NCBI GenBank assembly: GCA_028277985.1
Contig: JANQFG010000260.1
Coordinates: 1-38,106, forward strand
Direction of reading: 5' to 3'
Length of the DNA stretch: 38,106 nt
Source: a bacterium
Lineage (GTDB): Bacteria > Desulfobacterota > DSWW01
This document shows, one piece after another, positions 6,936 through 15,124 of this stretch. Both the position numbers and the translations under genes were made by a program. Under the pieces are notes generated by a model. It saw only the letters and a program-made list of their open reading frames with translations. It made no database searches and was not told the DNA's origin. How positions within the stretch are numbered: position 1 is the first letter of the stretch; each line of letters starts with the position of its first letter.

Positions 6936-8734
6936 GGGCTCGGCTGGCAATCATCGTGCTCTTGTGTCTGATCAGCGCCTGCCAGGTGCCTCCCGATGTG
7001 CCGTCGCGTTTTTCGCCTGCGCTGGAGCCTTTTGATCCGGTCAAAGAGGGGTGGGTGACCACCCGGCCGATTCTACTCGTGTCCGACTGTCAGATCCACA
7101 ACCTGTATTCCAAGCCGATCCCGGACCGGAACCTGTCCATCAAGATGTTCGTGAATACCGCCATTCGTCCTCCCCAGCTCGACATGTTCGCCGGCGATAT
7201 CCTTCGCTGGATCCTCAAGAATACTCCTGAGAAGACCGAAGCGGTCATTCACTTGGGTGACGCCATCGACCTTGCATGCGAGGGGGAGTTTCGGGAGTTC
7301 GTGGACGTTATGAAGGACGCGGGGAAGCCGTGGCTCATGATCCCCGGCAACCACGATTGCTTCTATTTCGGGACGTACGATCCCCGCAATCCCCCTCTCT
7401 GGGAGGACGCGTGCTACGGTTCGGGGAGGCCTCTGACCAAAGATCTCCTGATCCAATCGTACGTTGCGGCCCTCTTGAAACAGGACGTTCCGGGAACGAT
7501 AGCGCTGGCGAAAAATCTCGGTCTGTACGAGGAGCGTGACCTGGACCTTTTCGAACTGGCCGCGCGAATCCCGATGCAACACACCTGGACCGCCCCGCCG
7601 GAACTGGAGTCATTTCTTGTGGGGATCATCTGGAACATCGACGCCGAGAAGCCGTGGCGTTCCTTCATCCTGCAGCGGGCCGACCTGAGCGGGCCGGATC
7701 CAAGAATCCGATTCCATGCCATCCTGACGGACTCGAGCCAGTATGCCCAACTTCCGGCCCTCGTACCGAATGCCTGGGACAACTACCCCCTGGAGCTGGA
7801 CTGCGGAATGACCGGCGAGCTGCTTTCCGATCAACTTAGAGTCATCCGGGAGTGGATGGAGACGGATGACGAAACAGCTTTCGCGCTGATGCTGCACCAC
7901 CCATTCGACGAGATCGCTTCCAAGAGCCGGTCGAGTCTGCGGTGGCTCTGGGCCCGATACGCCTTCGGGGGCATCCTGACCGCGCACACCCATGCGGGCT
8001 ACTTCGAGCAACACGATCTCGAAGGTGGGAAGCAGGGCCTGGAGATCAACGTAGGATCAACCACGGACTGGCCCATGGACTGGCGTACCCTGGTCGTGCA
8101 CGTGAAGGAGAATGAAGAGTTCGGCTATCTCGATACCCGGTATTTCACGCTCATGGACGCTCTGAAGAACAAGGAGGGATTCTTCCTCAAGGAGTGGGAG
8201 GTGGGGGAGGGCTCCGAGGACGACTACCGCAGGTACCGGGTAGGAGACCCGAGCGGCGTCCAGATCTCCGACTATCTTGTTGCCTATCACCTCTGGCCCC
8301 CTGCCCTCGGAAGGGCGAAGGTCAAGGCAAGAAAACCCGCCATTGACACGGAAAAGCAAGTCAAGAACACCATGCTCTGGACCTATCACCGTCTGATCCG
8401 TACCTTCCCAACGGATCCTGTCCGAGGGGAGACGGTCTGGCCGCAAGCCTGCCCGGACGACGCTGAGGTGAAACGGAAGATCGAGGCAGTGGCCGTGGAA
8501 AGCGTCCCTATCGAAGAGAAGATCGCCTTTCTCATGGAGCTCGAGCGGTTCGAGAAATCGCGCTCGACCCGGGACCCGAAGAGCGGCGAATCCACGGACG
8601 AAGTGCGTGGCCGGTTCAAGCTTTCCCAGGCCGTTTGGGCAGCCCGTTACGAGCTGGAGGGCGGCCGGGGGAGTCTTCGACTTCAGGACGAGTTGATCCG
8701 AGTGAGGAGCGCAACCCCCGAAGTGGGCGAATAG
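6932..8734 (+). CDS. Lipoprotein calcineurin-like metallophosphoesterase
   Basis: A 600-residue enzyme of the calcineurin-like phosphoesterase superfamily, anchored by a lipoprotein signal peptide (lipobox ISAC, Cys17). The start at 6932 is set by the ATGA overlap with the previous gene, the GGGGAGGA ribosome site and the signal peptide. Metal-site motifs in order: SDCQIH (Asp52, Gln54, His56; the usual form is DXH), GDAID (Asp110), PGNHD (Asn140-His141-Asp142), LHHPF, and TAHTHAG (usual GHXH). The Gln in place of His in motif I is a variation known in some branches. The C-terminal 170 residues beyond the catalytic core are charged and unassigned. The substrate is unknown; with two barrels and a lipoprotein in the same operon, an envelope or periplasmic phosphoester is likely. 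Confidence 0.85.
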   Translation: MRARLAIIVLLCLISACQVPPDVPSRFSPALEPFDPVKEGWVTTRPILLVSDCQIHNLYSKPIPDRNLSIKMFVNTAIRPPQLDMFAGDILRWILKNTPEKTEAVIHLGDAIDLACEGEFREFVDVMKDAGKPWLMIPGNHDCFYFGTYDPRNPPLWEDACYGSGRPLTKDLLIQSYVAALLKQDVPGTIALAKNLGLYEERDLDLFELAARIPMQHTWTAPPELESFLVGIIWNIDAEKPWRSFILQRADLSGPDPRIRFHAILTDSSQYAQLPALVPNAWDNYPLELDCGMTGELLSDQLRVIREWMETDDETAFALMLHHPFDEIASKSRSSLRWLWARYAFGGILTAHTHAGYFEQHDLEGGKQGLEINVGSTTDWPMDWRTLVVHVKENEEFGYLDTRYFTLMDALKNKEGFFLKEWEVGEGSEDDYRRYRVGDPSGVQISDYLVAYHLWPPALGRAKVKARKPAIDTEKQVKNTMLWTYHRLIRTFPTDPVRGETVWPQACPDDAEVKRKIEAVAVESVPIEEKIAFLMELERFEKSRSTRDPKSGESTDEVRGRFKLSQAVWAARYELEGGRGSLRLQDELIRVRSATPEVGE

Positions 8735-9144
8735 ACGCTCCATTCTCAATGTCCACACGATCGAATGCTGCGAGCGAAGCGCGGCAGCCCCCGCCTGTCG
8801 ACGTTCCCTCTCCCTGTGAGGGTGTCGATCAATGGAACACTGTTTAGCGCATGTCATTCCCGCGCAGGCGGGAATCCAGAAGCTTCAGGTGCTCAGGGAT
8901 TCCTGCTCCTCGGCCTTGCGGGGACCAGCTTTACGCGAATAAGAGCGCAGGGGGATTGCCGCGGTCGCTATCGCTCCCTCGCAATATCCTCAAGAATGCC
9001 AGATCTGGGAGCAGGATGAGAAGTAAGGCGATTCCGTTGTTGGCGGGCTAGACTACACGGGCGGCAGACTTCATCATCTCCACCATTCTGATGACTGGTA
9101 CGGGGCGGCTCGTGCAGACACAAACGTTTTGACAACCCCTTTCT
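8735..9144. other. 410-base non-coding gap
   Basis: No gene is supported here. The middle holds a dispersed-type palindromic repeat (8855-8989, listed separately); short open frames inside it are artefacts of the repeat. The rest (8735-8850 and 8990-9144) shows no tRNA, terminator or strong promoter. It separates the convergent ends of the phosphoesterase operon and the nuclease gene. Confidence 0.6.
8855..8989. repeat. Dispersed palindromic repeat (REP/MITE-like)
   Basis: The left unit is a perfect palindrome, ATTCCCGC-GCAG-GCGGGAAT (8856-8875), followed by CCAGA. The right part has GGATTGC at 8953-8959 facing GCAATATCC at 8981-8989, with the CGGTCGCTATCGCTCCCTC type filler between. Both phrases (CATTCCCGCGCAGGCGGGAATCCAGA-like and CGCTCCCTCGCAAT) are typical of high-copy non-coding repeats in many proteobacterial genomes. 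Only one copy lies in this window, so copy number is inferred from style. Confidence 0.6.
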
Positions 9145-9960
9145 TCAGGACACTTGAAGCCTTGAATACGCCTGCTCGAAGATGGTGTTCGGAGACAACC
9201 CTTGGTCCTTGAGCTTCGATGCCAACCAGATGTCCTCGCTTGATATCGCAAGGGGCAAGCACTGTTCAGAATTGCTATACAACTCGTAACACTCGTGGAG
9301 CAACTTGCTACTAGGCTGGTCTCTCACGACCAGAACCACACCCCGATTCTTTCTCCCGTAGCGTGAGATTTGACCTCCGAACCTAATATGATCTTCCTTC
9401 TTCCAGTTCTTGAACTCGAAACACACATACATGACCCCGTGTTTCTCCTTCATTTCACCCCAGAAACCCGTGACGGCCTGGTTGTAGAGCACGAGGTCGA
9501 TCCTATGAGATCCGTCAGAGCCCAGGACCTCAACGATCGGTGATGAAAGGTCTTGTTCGAAGATAGCCGGAACGCACAGAGATCCTAGCTTGTGGAAGAG
9601 TTGCCCGTATCCTTCTCCTCGTGGCAGTCTTCTCAGTATGCTGACAACGTCGGAAACTGATCTCTGATTCCCTGTGAGCATTCTAAGCCGCGAATCGTCG
9701 GTTGCAGCGCAGTTCCTGAGCAGCGCGCAACAGAGATCCGGAGATGGAACCCAGTAGTCTTTTCGCGCAATGCGTTCTTTAATCCGGTCGGTTTCAGGCT
9801 TCCTTATCTCAGGCGTTTTGTCCAATACTTGGCGGATCTTTGAATAGTCATCCCTGTCGAACCGGACACCTCGGTCGTCTGCCAAGGCTTCAAGCTGCTC
9901 TAGCCAAGAACGTAAATGGTCAGTTGTGGGAGAATGCCGGCCTATTCTCTCGTCTGTCAT
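9145..9960 (-). CDS. Putative PD-(D/E)XK nuclease-like protein downstream of spoVR
   Basis: A 271-residue protein I cannot assign to a named family. Residues 150-205 read like a PD-(D/E)XK nuclease core: SHRIDLVLYN (Asp155 after a strand), then MYVCFEFKNWK (Glu182-X-Lys184), then GGQISRYG and a strand GVVLVVRD. The Asp-to-Glu gap of 27 residues is wide but possible. The N-terminal 140 residues are helical and charged with no motif recognised. Start: ATG at 9960 with GAGGAA about 12 bases upstream. The gene begins 42 bases after the spoVR stop on the same strand, so it may be read from the prkA operon. Its base use is visibly less GC-rich than its neighbours and a mobile-type repeat lies behind it, hinting at acquisition. 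It could be a restriction or defence nuclease; activity is inference. Confidence 0.7.
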   Translation of the reverse strand: MTDERIGRHSPTTDHLRSWLEQLEALADDRGVRFDRDDYSKIRQVLDKTPEIRKPETDRIKERIARKDYWVPSPDLCCALLRNCAATDDSRLRMLTGNQRSVSDVVSILRRLPRGEGYGQLFHKLGSLCVPAIFEQDLSSPIVEVLGSDGSHRIDLVLYNQAVTGFWGEMKEKHGVMYVCFEFKNWKKEDHIRFGGQISRYGRKNRGVVLVVRDQPSSKLLHECYELYSNSEQCLPLAISSEDIWLASKLKDQGLSPNTIFEQAYSRLQVS

Positions 9961-10002
9961 GTTGCCGCGAGTTCCTCATTTGCCATTCGAGGGGATGCTA
10001 CC

Positions 10003-11436
10003 TCAGCAGCGGGTGACCCGGGACTTCTCGCCGGTTCCATCGTAGCTCATCTGACAGCACTCTCCGGCAATACGCGTTTCCAGAACGACCTTGCTTCCCC
10101 AGAGCTGCTGGACATACCTGAGCGTACGGTCCGCGTACTCGGCCTCCAGTTCCCTGCCGTCGAACTCGTGCTGCAGGATCATCTCTTGTGAGCCGCGGGT
10201 CTTCACCTCCACGATCTTGATGACCGGCATGCTTCCCAGCCCGACGCTCCTGAGCAGGGTTTCCTTGATCGTCTTCCAGTCATGCGGGGTGGAGACGTGG
10301 GTGATGACACGGTCGGTCCCCTTTTTCCCGTGCTGGAACAGGTCCAGCTCCCGCATCAGCTCTTCGGTCAGATACTGCCTCAGGAAGGATTCGTCCCGGT
10401 CCGCCTCCCGAACCTGGAAGATTTTTTCCATGCCCTGTCCTCCGGGCCGACCGTACTCATCCTTCTCCTCGTCCGAAGGGTTTTCCCAACGCTCGAAGAT
10501 CGTTTCGAAGATCTTGTAACCCAGGTGGTACGGGTTCATCCCGCCCCGCAAGGGGCGGATGACCTGGTTGTGACGCTTCAGGAATTCGATGTGAAGGGCC
10601 GGGTCCAGGTCGAGGGCGTTCAGGATCCGGTAGTGCCAGTAGCTGGCCCAGCCTTCGTTCATGATCTTCGTCTCGATCTGGGGCAGGAAGTAGTCGGCCC
10701 GCTCGACAACCATGGTCAGCAGGTCCTTTTCCCACGTCTCGAGGTAGGGGTTGTGGTCGCGGATAAAGAGCAGGATATCCTCTTCCGGCTCGAGAGGCAC
10801 CTTGGTCAGGTCCGGGAGCTCGTACTCCGGCCTCTCGTGCAACGTCTCGAAGGGGTCCTGCCTCGGCGTTGCCCTGTTCACTGCCGATTCCCGCTGGTCT
10901 TCCGAGGTCCGTTTCATGACCCCTTTTGCCCGCCGGCACTGGAACTGGAGGGCGTGGGCCGCGTCCAGGATTCGTTCGACCCGGGCCGGGCCGATGCTCG
11001 GGTCCTCGGTGTAGGAGCGCACCCGATCCGCATGGGCCTTGAACCGCTCGATCGTGTACTCCGGCTTGGTATGAGCAAAGGTTCGGTTGTTCTTGAAGAA
11101 GTCGTTGTGCCCGTAGACGTGGGCGATGGTCAGGATCTGCAGCAGAAGCGTGTTGTCTCGCTGCAGGTAGGCGAGGGTCGGGTTCGAGTTGATGACCATC
11201 TCGTAGGGAAGCCCGACGACGCCCAGTTGATAGAGCGTTTCCTTCCTCTCGAAGCTCTTTCCAAAGGACCAGTGCGGATAGTGGGACGGCATGCCGGCGT
11301 AGGCTTCATAGCCGATCATTTCGTGGTAATCGCAGATCTCGAATTCCTGGGGAAAGGGCTCCAGCCCCACATCTTCCGAGACCTTGCGGATCTGTTCGTC
11401 CCATTTCTCCAGGTCTGTAACCTTGTAGTCATGCAT
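10003..11436 (-). CDS. spoVR: SpoVR family protein
   Basis: 477 residues, the usual length for the SpoVR/YcgB family. Recognisable blocks are CDYHEMIGYEAYAGMPSHYPHW, FGKSFERKETLYQ, YEMVINSNPTLAYL, TIAHVYGHNDFFKNN, ETKIMNEGWASYWHY and NPYHLGYKIF. The conserved His/Glu residues (HVYGH, NEGWASYWH) resemble a zinc-protease-like HEXXH scaffold, but the biochemical role is not established. In Bacillus the family affects spore cortex formation; in enterobacteria it goes with the stress genes yeaG/yeaH. The ATG overlaps the last 8 bases of the upstream yhbH-like gene, indicating translational coupling. It is the third gene of the prkA-yhbH-spoVR unit under the sigma-54 promoter at 14648-14662. Confidence 0.95.
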   Translation of the reverse strand: MHDYKVTDLEKWDEQIRKVSEDVGLEPFPQEFEICDYHEMIGYEAYAGMPSHYPHWSFGKSFERKETLYQLGVVGLPYEMVINSNPTLAYLQRDNTLLLQILTIAHVYGHNDFFKNNRTFAHTKPEYTIERFKAHADRVRSYTEDPSIGPARVERILDAAHALQFQCRRAKGVMKRTSEDQRESAVNRATPRQDPFETLHERPEYELPDLTKVPLEPEEDILLFIRDHNPYLETWEKDLLTMVVERADYFLPQIETKIMNEGWASYWHYRILNALDLDPALHIEFLKRHNQVIRPLRGGMNPYHLGYKIFETIFERWENPSDEEKDEYGRPGGQGMEKIFQVREADRDESFLRQYLTEELMRELDLFQHGKKGTDRVITHVSTPHDWKTIKETLLRSVGLGSMPVIKIVEVKTRGSQEMILQHEFDGRELEAEYADRTLRYVQQLWGSKVVLETRIAGECCQMSYDGTGEKSRVTRC

Positions 11437-12610
11437 TGGCGGCCATCTTCCCTTCCGATCTGTCGTGCTTGAGGAATCTCTGGAATGCGGGCCAGAGCTC
11501 GTCCTTGGAGCGGATCGTCACGGTGACGAAATTGTCGTTGTCGATCCGCTTGTAGAGGTCGAGCATGGAGCTCCAGGACAGACTGTGGGTCGGCTTGATC
11601 TCTCCGTAGCCGAAGAGCTGGGAGACGTCGGCCAGCTCCTTGGCATACTTGATCGCGTCGCTGTTGTCGTTCGAGAAATTGTCCCCGTCCGAGCAGTGGA
11701 AGGCGTAGATATTCCAGAGGGCGGGGTTGTACCGTTCTTCGATGACCTGCAGGGCCTTCTTGTAGCCGGAGGAGATCATGGTTCCGCCCGACTCCACCTT
11801 GTGGAAGAACTCTTCCTCGGTCACTTCGCGGGCCTGCGTGTGGTGCGAGAGGAAGACGATATCCACGTTCTGGTACCGGGTATTCAGGAACCGATAGAGA
11901 AGGAAGTAGAAGCTCCGGGCCAGATACTTCTTCGTGGTGTCCATCGATCCGGAGGTGTCCATGATGCAGAAGACCACCGCATTGGAAAACACTTTCGGTG
12001 TGACCACCTTGTGTCGGTAGCGGAGGTCCTTCTCGTGGAAGGACACCGGCTCCGCCTCTTCCCCTGCAGAAGAGCTGTGCCTCTCCATGTTCTGCTGACG
12101 GATGATTTTCTGAACCAGGCTCTTCTTCTTGCTCAGACGGGGCCGGATCCCCTTGACCCGGTACCCCTTGGTCTTGATCAGCCGTTCCGATTCGAGGATG
12201 TGGAACCGTTTGCGTTCCATGTTCGGCAGATTCAGGTCCTCGAAGAGCAGGTCGATCAACTCTTCCATCGTGATCTCGGTCTCGTAGATGTCCTCGCCGG
12301 GGTCGCTTCCCGGCTCGCCGGGCATTCCCTTCGCGCTCTCCTGGTCCCGCTGAATCACCTGTCCCGGCTCGGAATCGCCGTCGCCCTGCCCGACGCCCGG
12401 GTTGTTCTCCCCGTAGATGAACCGGTACTCCTTGATCCCCTTGATCGGGACCTTCAGCCGCTTGTCTCCGCTCTGACCGATGATCGACTCTTCGGAAATG
12501 ACGTGTCCGACATTCTCTCGAATCGCTTTCCGGACGAGCTGACGGTGCCTTCTGCGGTCCCCGGCGCTCCGGTCGATCCCCTCTTTCCTGAAATCACGAA
12601 AGATAGCCAT
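11429..12610 (-). CDS. yhbH: YhbH/YeaH family (UPF0229) VWA-like protein
   Basis: 393 residues from the ATG at 12610, chosen because the protein then begins MAIFRDFRKEGIDRSAGDRRRH as family members do and starts 13 bases after the prkA stop; a longer frame to 12682 would run back into prkA. Residues about 85-115 form a low-complexity acidic/Gly linker (GVGQGDGDSEPGQ). The C-terminal half is a von Willebrand factor A-like domain with MIDAS motif DTSGSMD, then SHHTQAREVTEEEFF and CSDGDNF. Partner of the PrkA kinase in many bacteria (yeaG-yeaH in Escherichia coli). The molecular role is unknown; metal-dependent protein binding is inferred from the VWA fold. Confidence 0.95.
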   Translation of the reverse strand: MAIFRDFRKEGIDRSAGDRRRHRQLVRKAIRENVGHVISEESIIGQSGDKRLKVPIKGIKEYRFIYGENNPGVGQGDGDSEPGQVIQRDQESAKGMPGEPGSDPGEDIYETEITMEELIDLLFEDLNLPNMERKRFHILESERLIKTKGYRVKGIRPRLSKKKSLVQKIIRQQNMERHSSSAGEEAEPVSFHEKDLRYRHKVVTPKVFSNAVVFCIMDTSGSMDTTKKYLARSFYFLLYRFLNTRYQNVDIVFLSHHTQAREVTEEEFFHKVESGGTMISSGYKKALQVIEERYNPALWNIYAFHCSDGDNFSNDNSDAIKYAKELADVSQLFGYGEIKPTHSLSWSSMLDLYKRIDNDNFVTVTIRSKDELWPAFQRFLKHDRSEGKMAANA

Positions 12611-12623
12611 GAGACGTAAGCCC

Positions 12624-14561
12624 CTAGTCCTTCCAGAGGTGGTGGGATGCATACTTGAGAACCACATCACAGCAGTGTTCACAATAGCCGTTCTTGATCA
12701 TCTCCTCCGCCATGGCATTGTATTTGGTCTGCTGTTTCTGGTCCCGGGTCTTCGCCTTGGTCACGACGCGCGAGAGCTCGCGAACCGACGTGGTCAGCTT
12801 CTTCTCGATCGCCTCTTTCAGGGGCTCGTAGCATCGGTAGTCGATCCCGCCGCCCCGGCGCACGATGGAGAACATGAAGGAGGTGACGTCCTGGCGGAAA
12901 CCGTCGGCCGCCGTCCCGGTGATCCCGATCTGCTCCTCGATCGATTTCAGGAAGTCCACGTCCGGCTCCAGCTCCTCCTTGGTGGAGGAGTCCTTGATCT
13001 TCGTCTTGTTCACGTAAGCTTCCGCATGGTCCAGGTAGTTCGAGAAGATCGCCTCGGCCTGCTCCTCGTAGCTGTGGACAAAGGCCTTGGTGATTTCTTT
13101 CTCCAGGATCTCGAGGTATTCCTTGTGGATGGTGTCCTGGAGGAAGGTCAGGTATTTCTTCCGCATATCCTCGGGGAAGCTCGACTCCTTGATCTTGGTG
13201 ATCAGGGCTTCGCGGACATTGATCGGGTTGATGCAGTTGTCTTCGCTGTCGGACAGGGCGTTGTCCAGGGACTTCAAGATGAATCGTGTCGATATCCCGG
13301 TCATGCCCTCGTTCTGTGCTTCCTCTCGCAGTTCTTCCACATCCACCTTCTTGGATTGCCCCTTCTCGACGACCTCTTCCCCGTTGTAGATCTTGAGCTT
13401 GGTCATCGGGTCGCACTTGTTCGTATCGTGGAGGCGCGTCAGGATCGCGAACATGGCGGCAACCTCGATCGTGTGAGGGGCGATGTGCGCGTCGAAGTTC
13501 GAGTTGCGTAGGATCTTCTCGTAGATCTTGACCTCTTCGCTCACCTCCATGACATAGGGCACTTCCACCTTGACGATCCGGTCGAGGATCGCCTCGTTCG
13601 TGTGGTCCGCCTTGAACTTGTTCCACTCCGCCTCGTTCGAGTGGGCGAGAATCAAGCCGTCGAAGTAGATCATGTTCTGTTTGCCCGGGGAGGGGATCGA
13701 TTTCTCCTGGGTCGCGGTGATCATGATGTGGAGATACTCGATCTCGTTCTTGAAGACCTCGATGAACTCCACCATCCCCCGGTTTCCTGCGTTGAAGGCA
13801 CCGTTCAGGCTCAGGACCCTCGGGTCGTCCTCCGGGTACTTGTCGAGCTTGGAGATGTCTTCCGATCCGATCAGGACCGAGGTGTCCTGGTTGTTCGGAT
13901 CAACGGGCGGCACGACCCCGATCCCGCGCCGGGCCCTCTTGGAGAACTCGACCGTGTGGACCGGGAAGTTCTCGTACTGGTTGTTGAATTCCTCCCGCAG
14001 ACGGTACCGGCAGACCGGGCAGAGATCCCCTTCGATCGACACGTTCAGGATCTTCTCCATCTGCTCCCGCAGATGGTGGGGGACGAGGTGCAGCGGCTCC
14101 TCGTTCATGGGACAGCCTTCGAGGCCGTAGTAAGGCTCGCTGCGGATGAGGCCTTCCTTGATCTTCTCTACCAGGCTCGATTTGCCCGACCCCACCGGGC
14201 CGACCAGATAGAGAACCTGTCGGCTCTCCTCACCCTTCAGGGCGGCGGACCTCAGGTAGCGGACGATCTTGGCGAGCACCCGTTCCATGCCGAAGAACTC
14301 GTCCTCGAAGAACTTGTAGGACTTGACCACCTCGTTTCGGAACAGGCGAACCACCTTCGGGTTGTTCTCCTGGTTCAGGACACGGAAGCCCGGAGCCGTG
14401 ATGATGTCGAAAATGCGGGCGTGTGCGAGTTGTGCGATCTTCGCGTCTTCGCGCAAGAGCTCGAGGTATTCGAGGAAGGTCCCCTTGAAATGCCTCTTGC
14501 CGTTCTTTGCCCTCGCCTCTTCGATCAGTTCCTTGAAATCGATGGCGGCCGTCTGAGTCAT
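12624..14561 (-). CDS. prkA: PrkA family serine protein kinase (YeaG)
   Basis: 645 residues from the ATG at 14561, almost the same as Escherichia coli YeaG. The start is set by GAGAGGA about 9 bases upstream, and the frame further upstream has no family-like sequence. The N-terminal AAA+ domain holds Walker A GPVGSGKS (121-128) and, further on, an arginine-rich SKRARRGIGVVPP segment. A CPVC pair sits at about residues 198-201. The C-terminal part is the helical PrkA region. PrkA proteins are cytoplasmic Ser/Thr kinases tied to starvation, stationary phase and sporulation signalling; recent work on the Bacillus protein points to Lon-like protease activity, but no Ser-Lys dyad can be named from sequence here. 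It is the first gene of the prkA-yhbH-spoVR operon, with a sigma-54 promoter 87 bases upstream. Confidence 0.97.
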   Translation of the reverse strand: MTQTAAIDFKELIEEARAKNGKRHFKGTFLEYLELLREDAKIAQLAHARIFDIITAPGFRVLNQENNPKVVRLFRNEVVKSYKFFEDEFFGMERVLAKIVRYLRSAALKGEESRQVLYLVGPVGSGKSSLVEKIKEGLIRSEPYYGLEGCPMNEEPLHLVPHHLREQMEKILNVSIEGDLCPVCRYRLREEFNNQYENFPVHTVEFSKRARRGIGVVPPVDPNNQDTSVLIGSEDISKLDKYPEDDPRVLSLNGAFNAGNRGMVEFIEVFKNEIEYLHIMITATQEKSIPSPGKQNMIYFDGLILAHSNEAEWNKFKADHTNEAILDRIVKVEVPYVMEVSEEVKIYEKILRNSNFDAHIAPHTIEVAAMFAILTRLHDTNKCDPMTKLKIYNGEEVVEKGQSKKVDVEELREEAQNEGMTGISTRFILKSLDNALSDSEDNCINPINVREALITKIKESSFPEDMRKKYLTFLQDTIHKEYLEILEKEITKAFVHSYEEQAEAIFSNYLDHAEAYVNKTKIKDSSTKEELEPDVDFLKSIEEQIGITGTAADGFRQDVTSFMFSIVRRGGGIDYRCYEPLKEAIEKKLTTSVRELSRVVTKAKTRDQKQQTKYNAMAEEMIKNGYCEHCCDVVLKYASHHLWKD

Positions 14562-14647
14562 ATCTCTGTCCTCTCTTCTCGGTGTTCGTTTCAAATGGTC
14601 GTAAGTGGCTGTGTTTCCTGCTTTCTGAACTCCCGCAAGGCGAAAAA

Positions 14648-14662
14648 GCAATCTGCGTGCCA
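14648..14662 (-). promoter_or_regulatory. Sigma-54 (RpoN) promoter of the prkA-yhbH-spoVR operon
   Basis: Read on the minus strand the site is TGGCACGCAGATTGC followed by TTTTT, matching the consensus TGGCAC-N5-TTGC in every position. The invariant GG and GC doublets are 10 bases apart. Transcription would start near 14636, giving a leader of about 75 bases before the prkA ATG at 14561. In Escherichia coli the homologous yeaGH operon is also in the nitrogen-regulated sigma-54 regulon, which makes the assignment stronger. Confidence 0.88.
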
Positions 14663-14668
14663 TGGGTA

Positions 14669-14689
14669 GAACAGCGCTGTGATCTGTTC
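14669..14689. promoter_or_regulatory. Inverted repeat next to the sigma-54 promoter
   Basis: GAACAG and CTGTTC face each other with a 9-base spacer (CGCTGTGAT), just upstream of the -24 element as read for prkA (about -34 to -54). It is closer than usual for an enhancer-binding activator, so it could be a secondary regulator site or chance. Confidence 0.3.
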
Positions 14690-15055
14690 CGACTCGTTGC
14701 CGGATGGGAAGAAGCCGGCGGAAATGTGCAGAACTCGGGACCGCGGAAACCAGGGAAGGCCCGATTTTTCCTCTCTGTTCCAATAGTTATAGAAACTACG
14801 GAAAATGAATGGCGATTCAGAACATTTTTTCCGAGGGTGACTCGGGATTGCCGGGCTCGAGAGGAAAAGGAGAGAAAAAGGGGACGGATCTATTTCTCAT
14901 CCCGTCGAATGTCAAGGCCTCGACGTGCCGTCAACTTTCTGCGGTGGGGCCGCGAGACGGGTAGAGAAAGCATACAGCCGTTTCTCAAAGGCCCGAGTTT
15001 CCCGTTCTCAAAAGGGAAGACAGCGGTGATCAACCCGTGTCCACCGTCTGCTTCT

Positions 15056-15085
15056 TTGACAGCCGAACGAGCGGTGTCAGATAAT
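15056..15085 (+). promoter_or_regulatory. Sigma-70-like promoter for the Tat phosphodiesterase gene
   Basis: TTGACA at 15056-15061 and GATAAT at 15080-15085, 18 bases apart. The -35 is a perfect match and the -10 is close to consensus. Transcription would start near 15092, about 50 bases before the ATG at 15141. Confidence 0.6.
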
Positions 15086-15104
15086 AAACAGAAACAACGA
15101 ACAA

Positions 15105-15124
15105 AGGGCTCGAGGGCCCTTTTT
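15105..15124 (+). terminator. Terminator-like hairpin in the leader of the phosphodiesterase gene
   Basis: AGGGC (15105-15109) and GCCCT (15116-15120) form a 5-bp GC-rich stem with a 6-base loop, followed at once by TTTT and C/T. It lies between the likely transcription start and the ribosome site (GGGGAG at 15128-15133), so it could attenuate the gene. The stem is short; a chance palindrome is possible. Confidence 0.4.

Noticed and set aside
10282..14669. Several long plus-strand open frames (10282-11472, 11465-12619, 12609-13511, 13602-14669)
   Set aside because: They are mirror frames of spoVR, yhbH and prkA created by the GC-biased third codon positions; their proteins are His/Leu/Val-rich and family-less.
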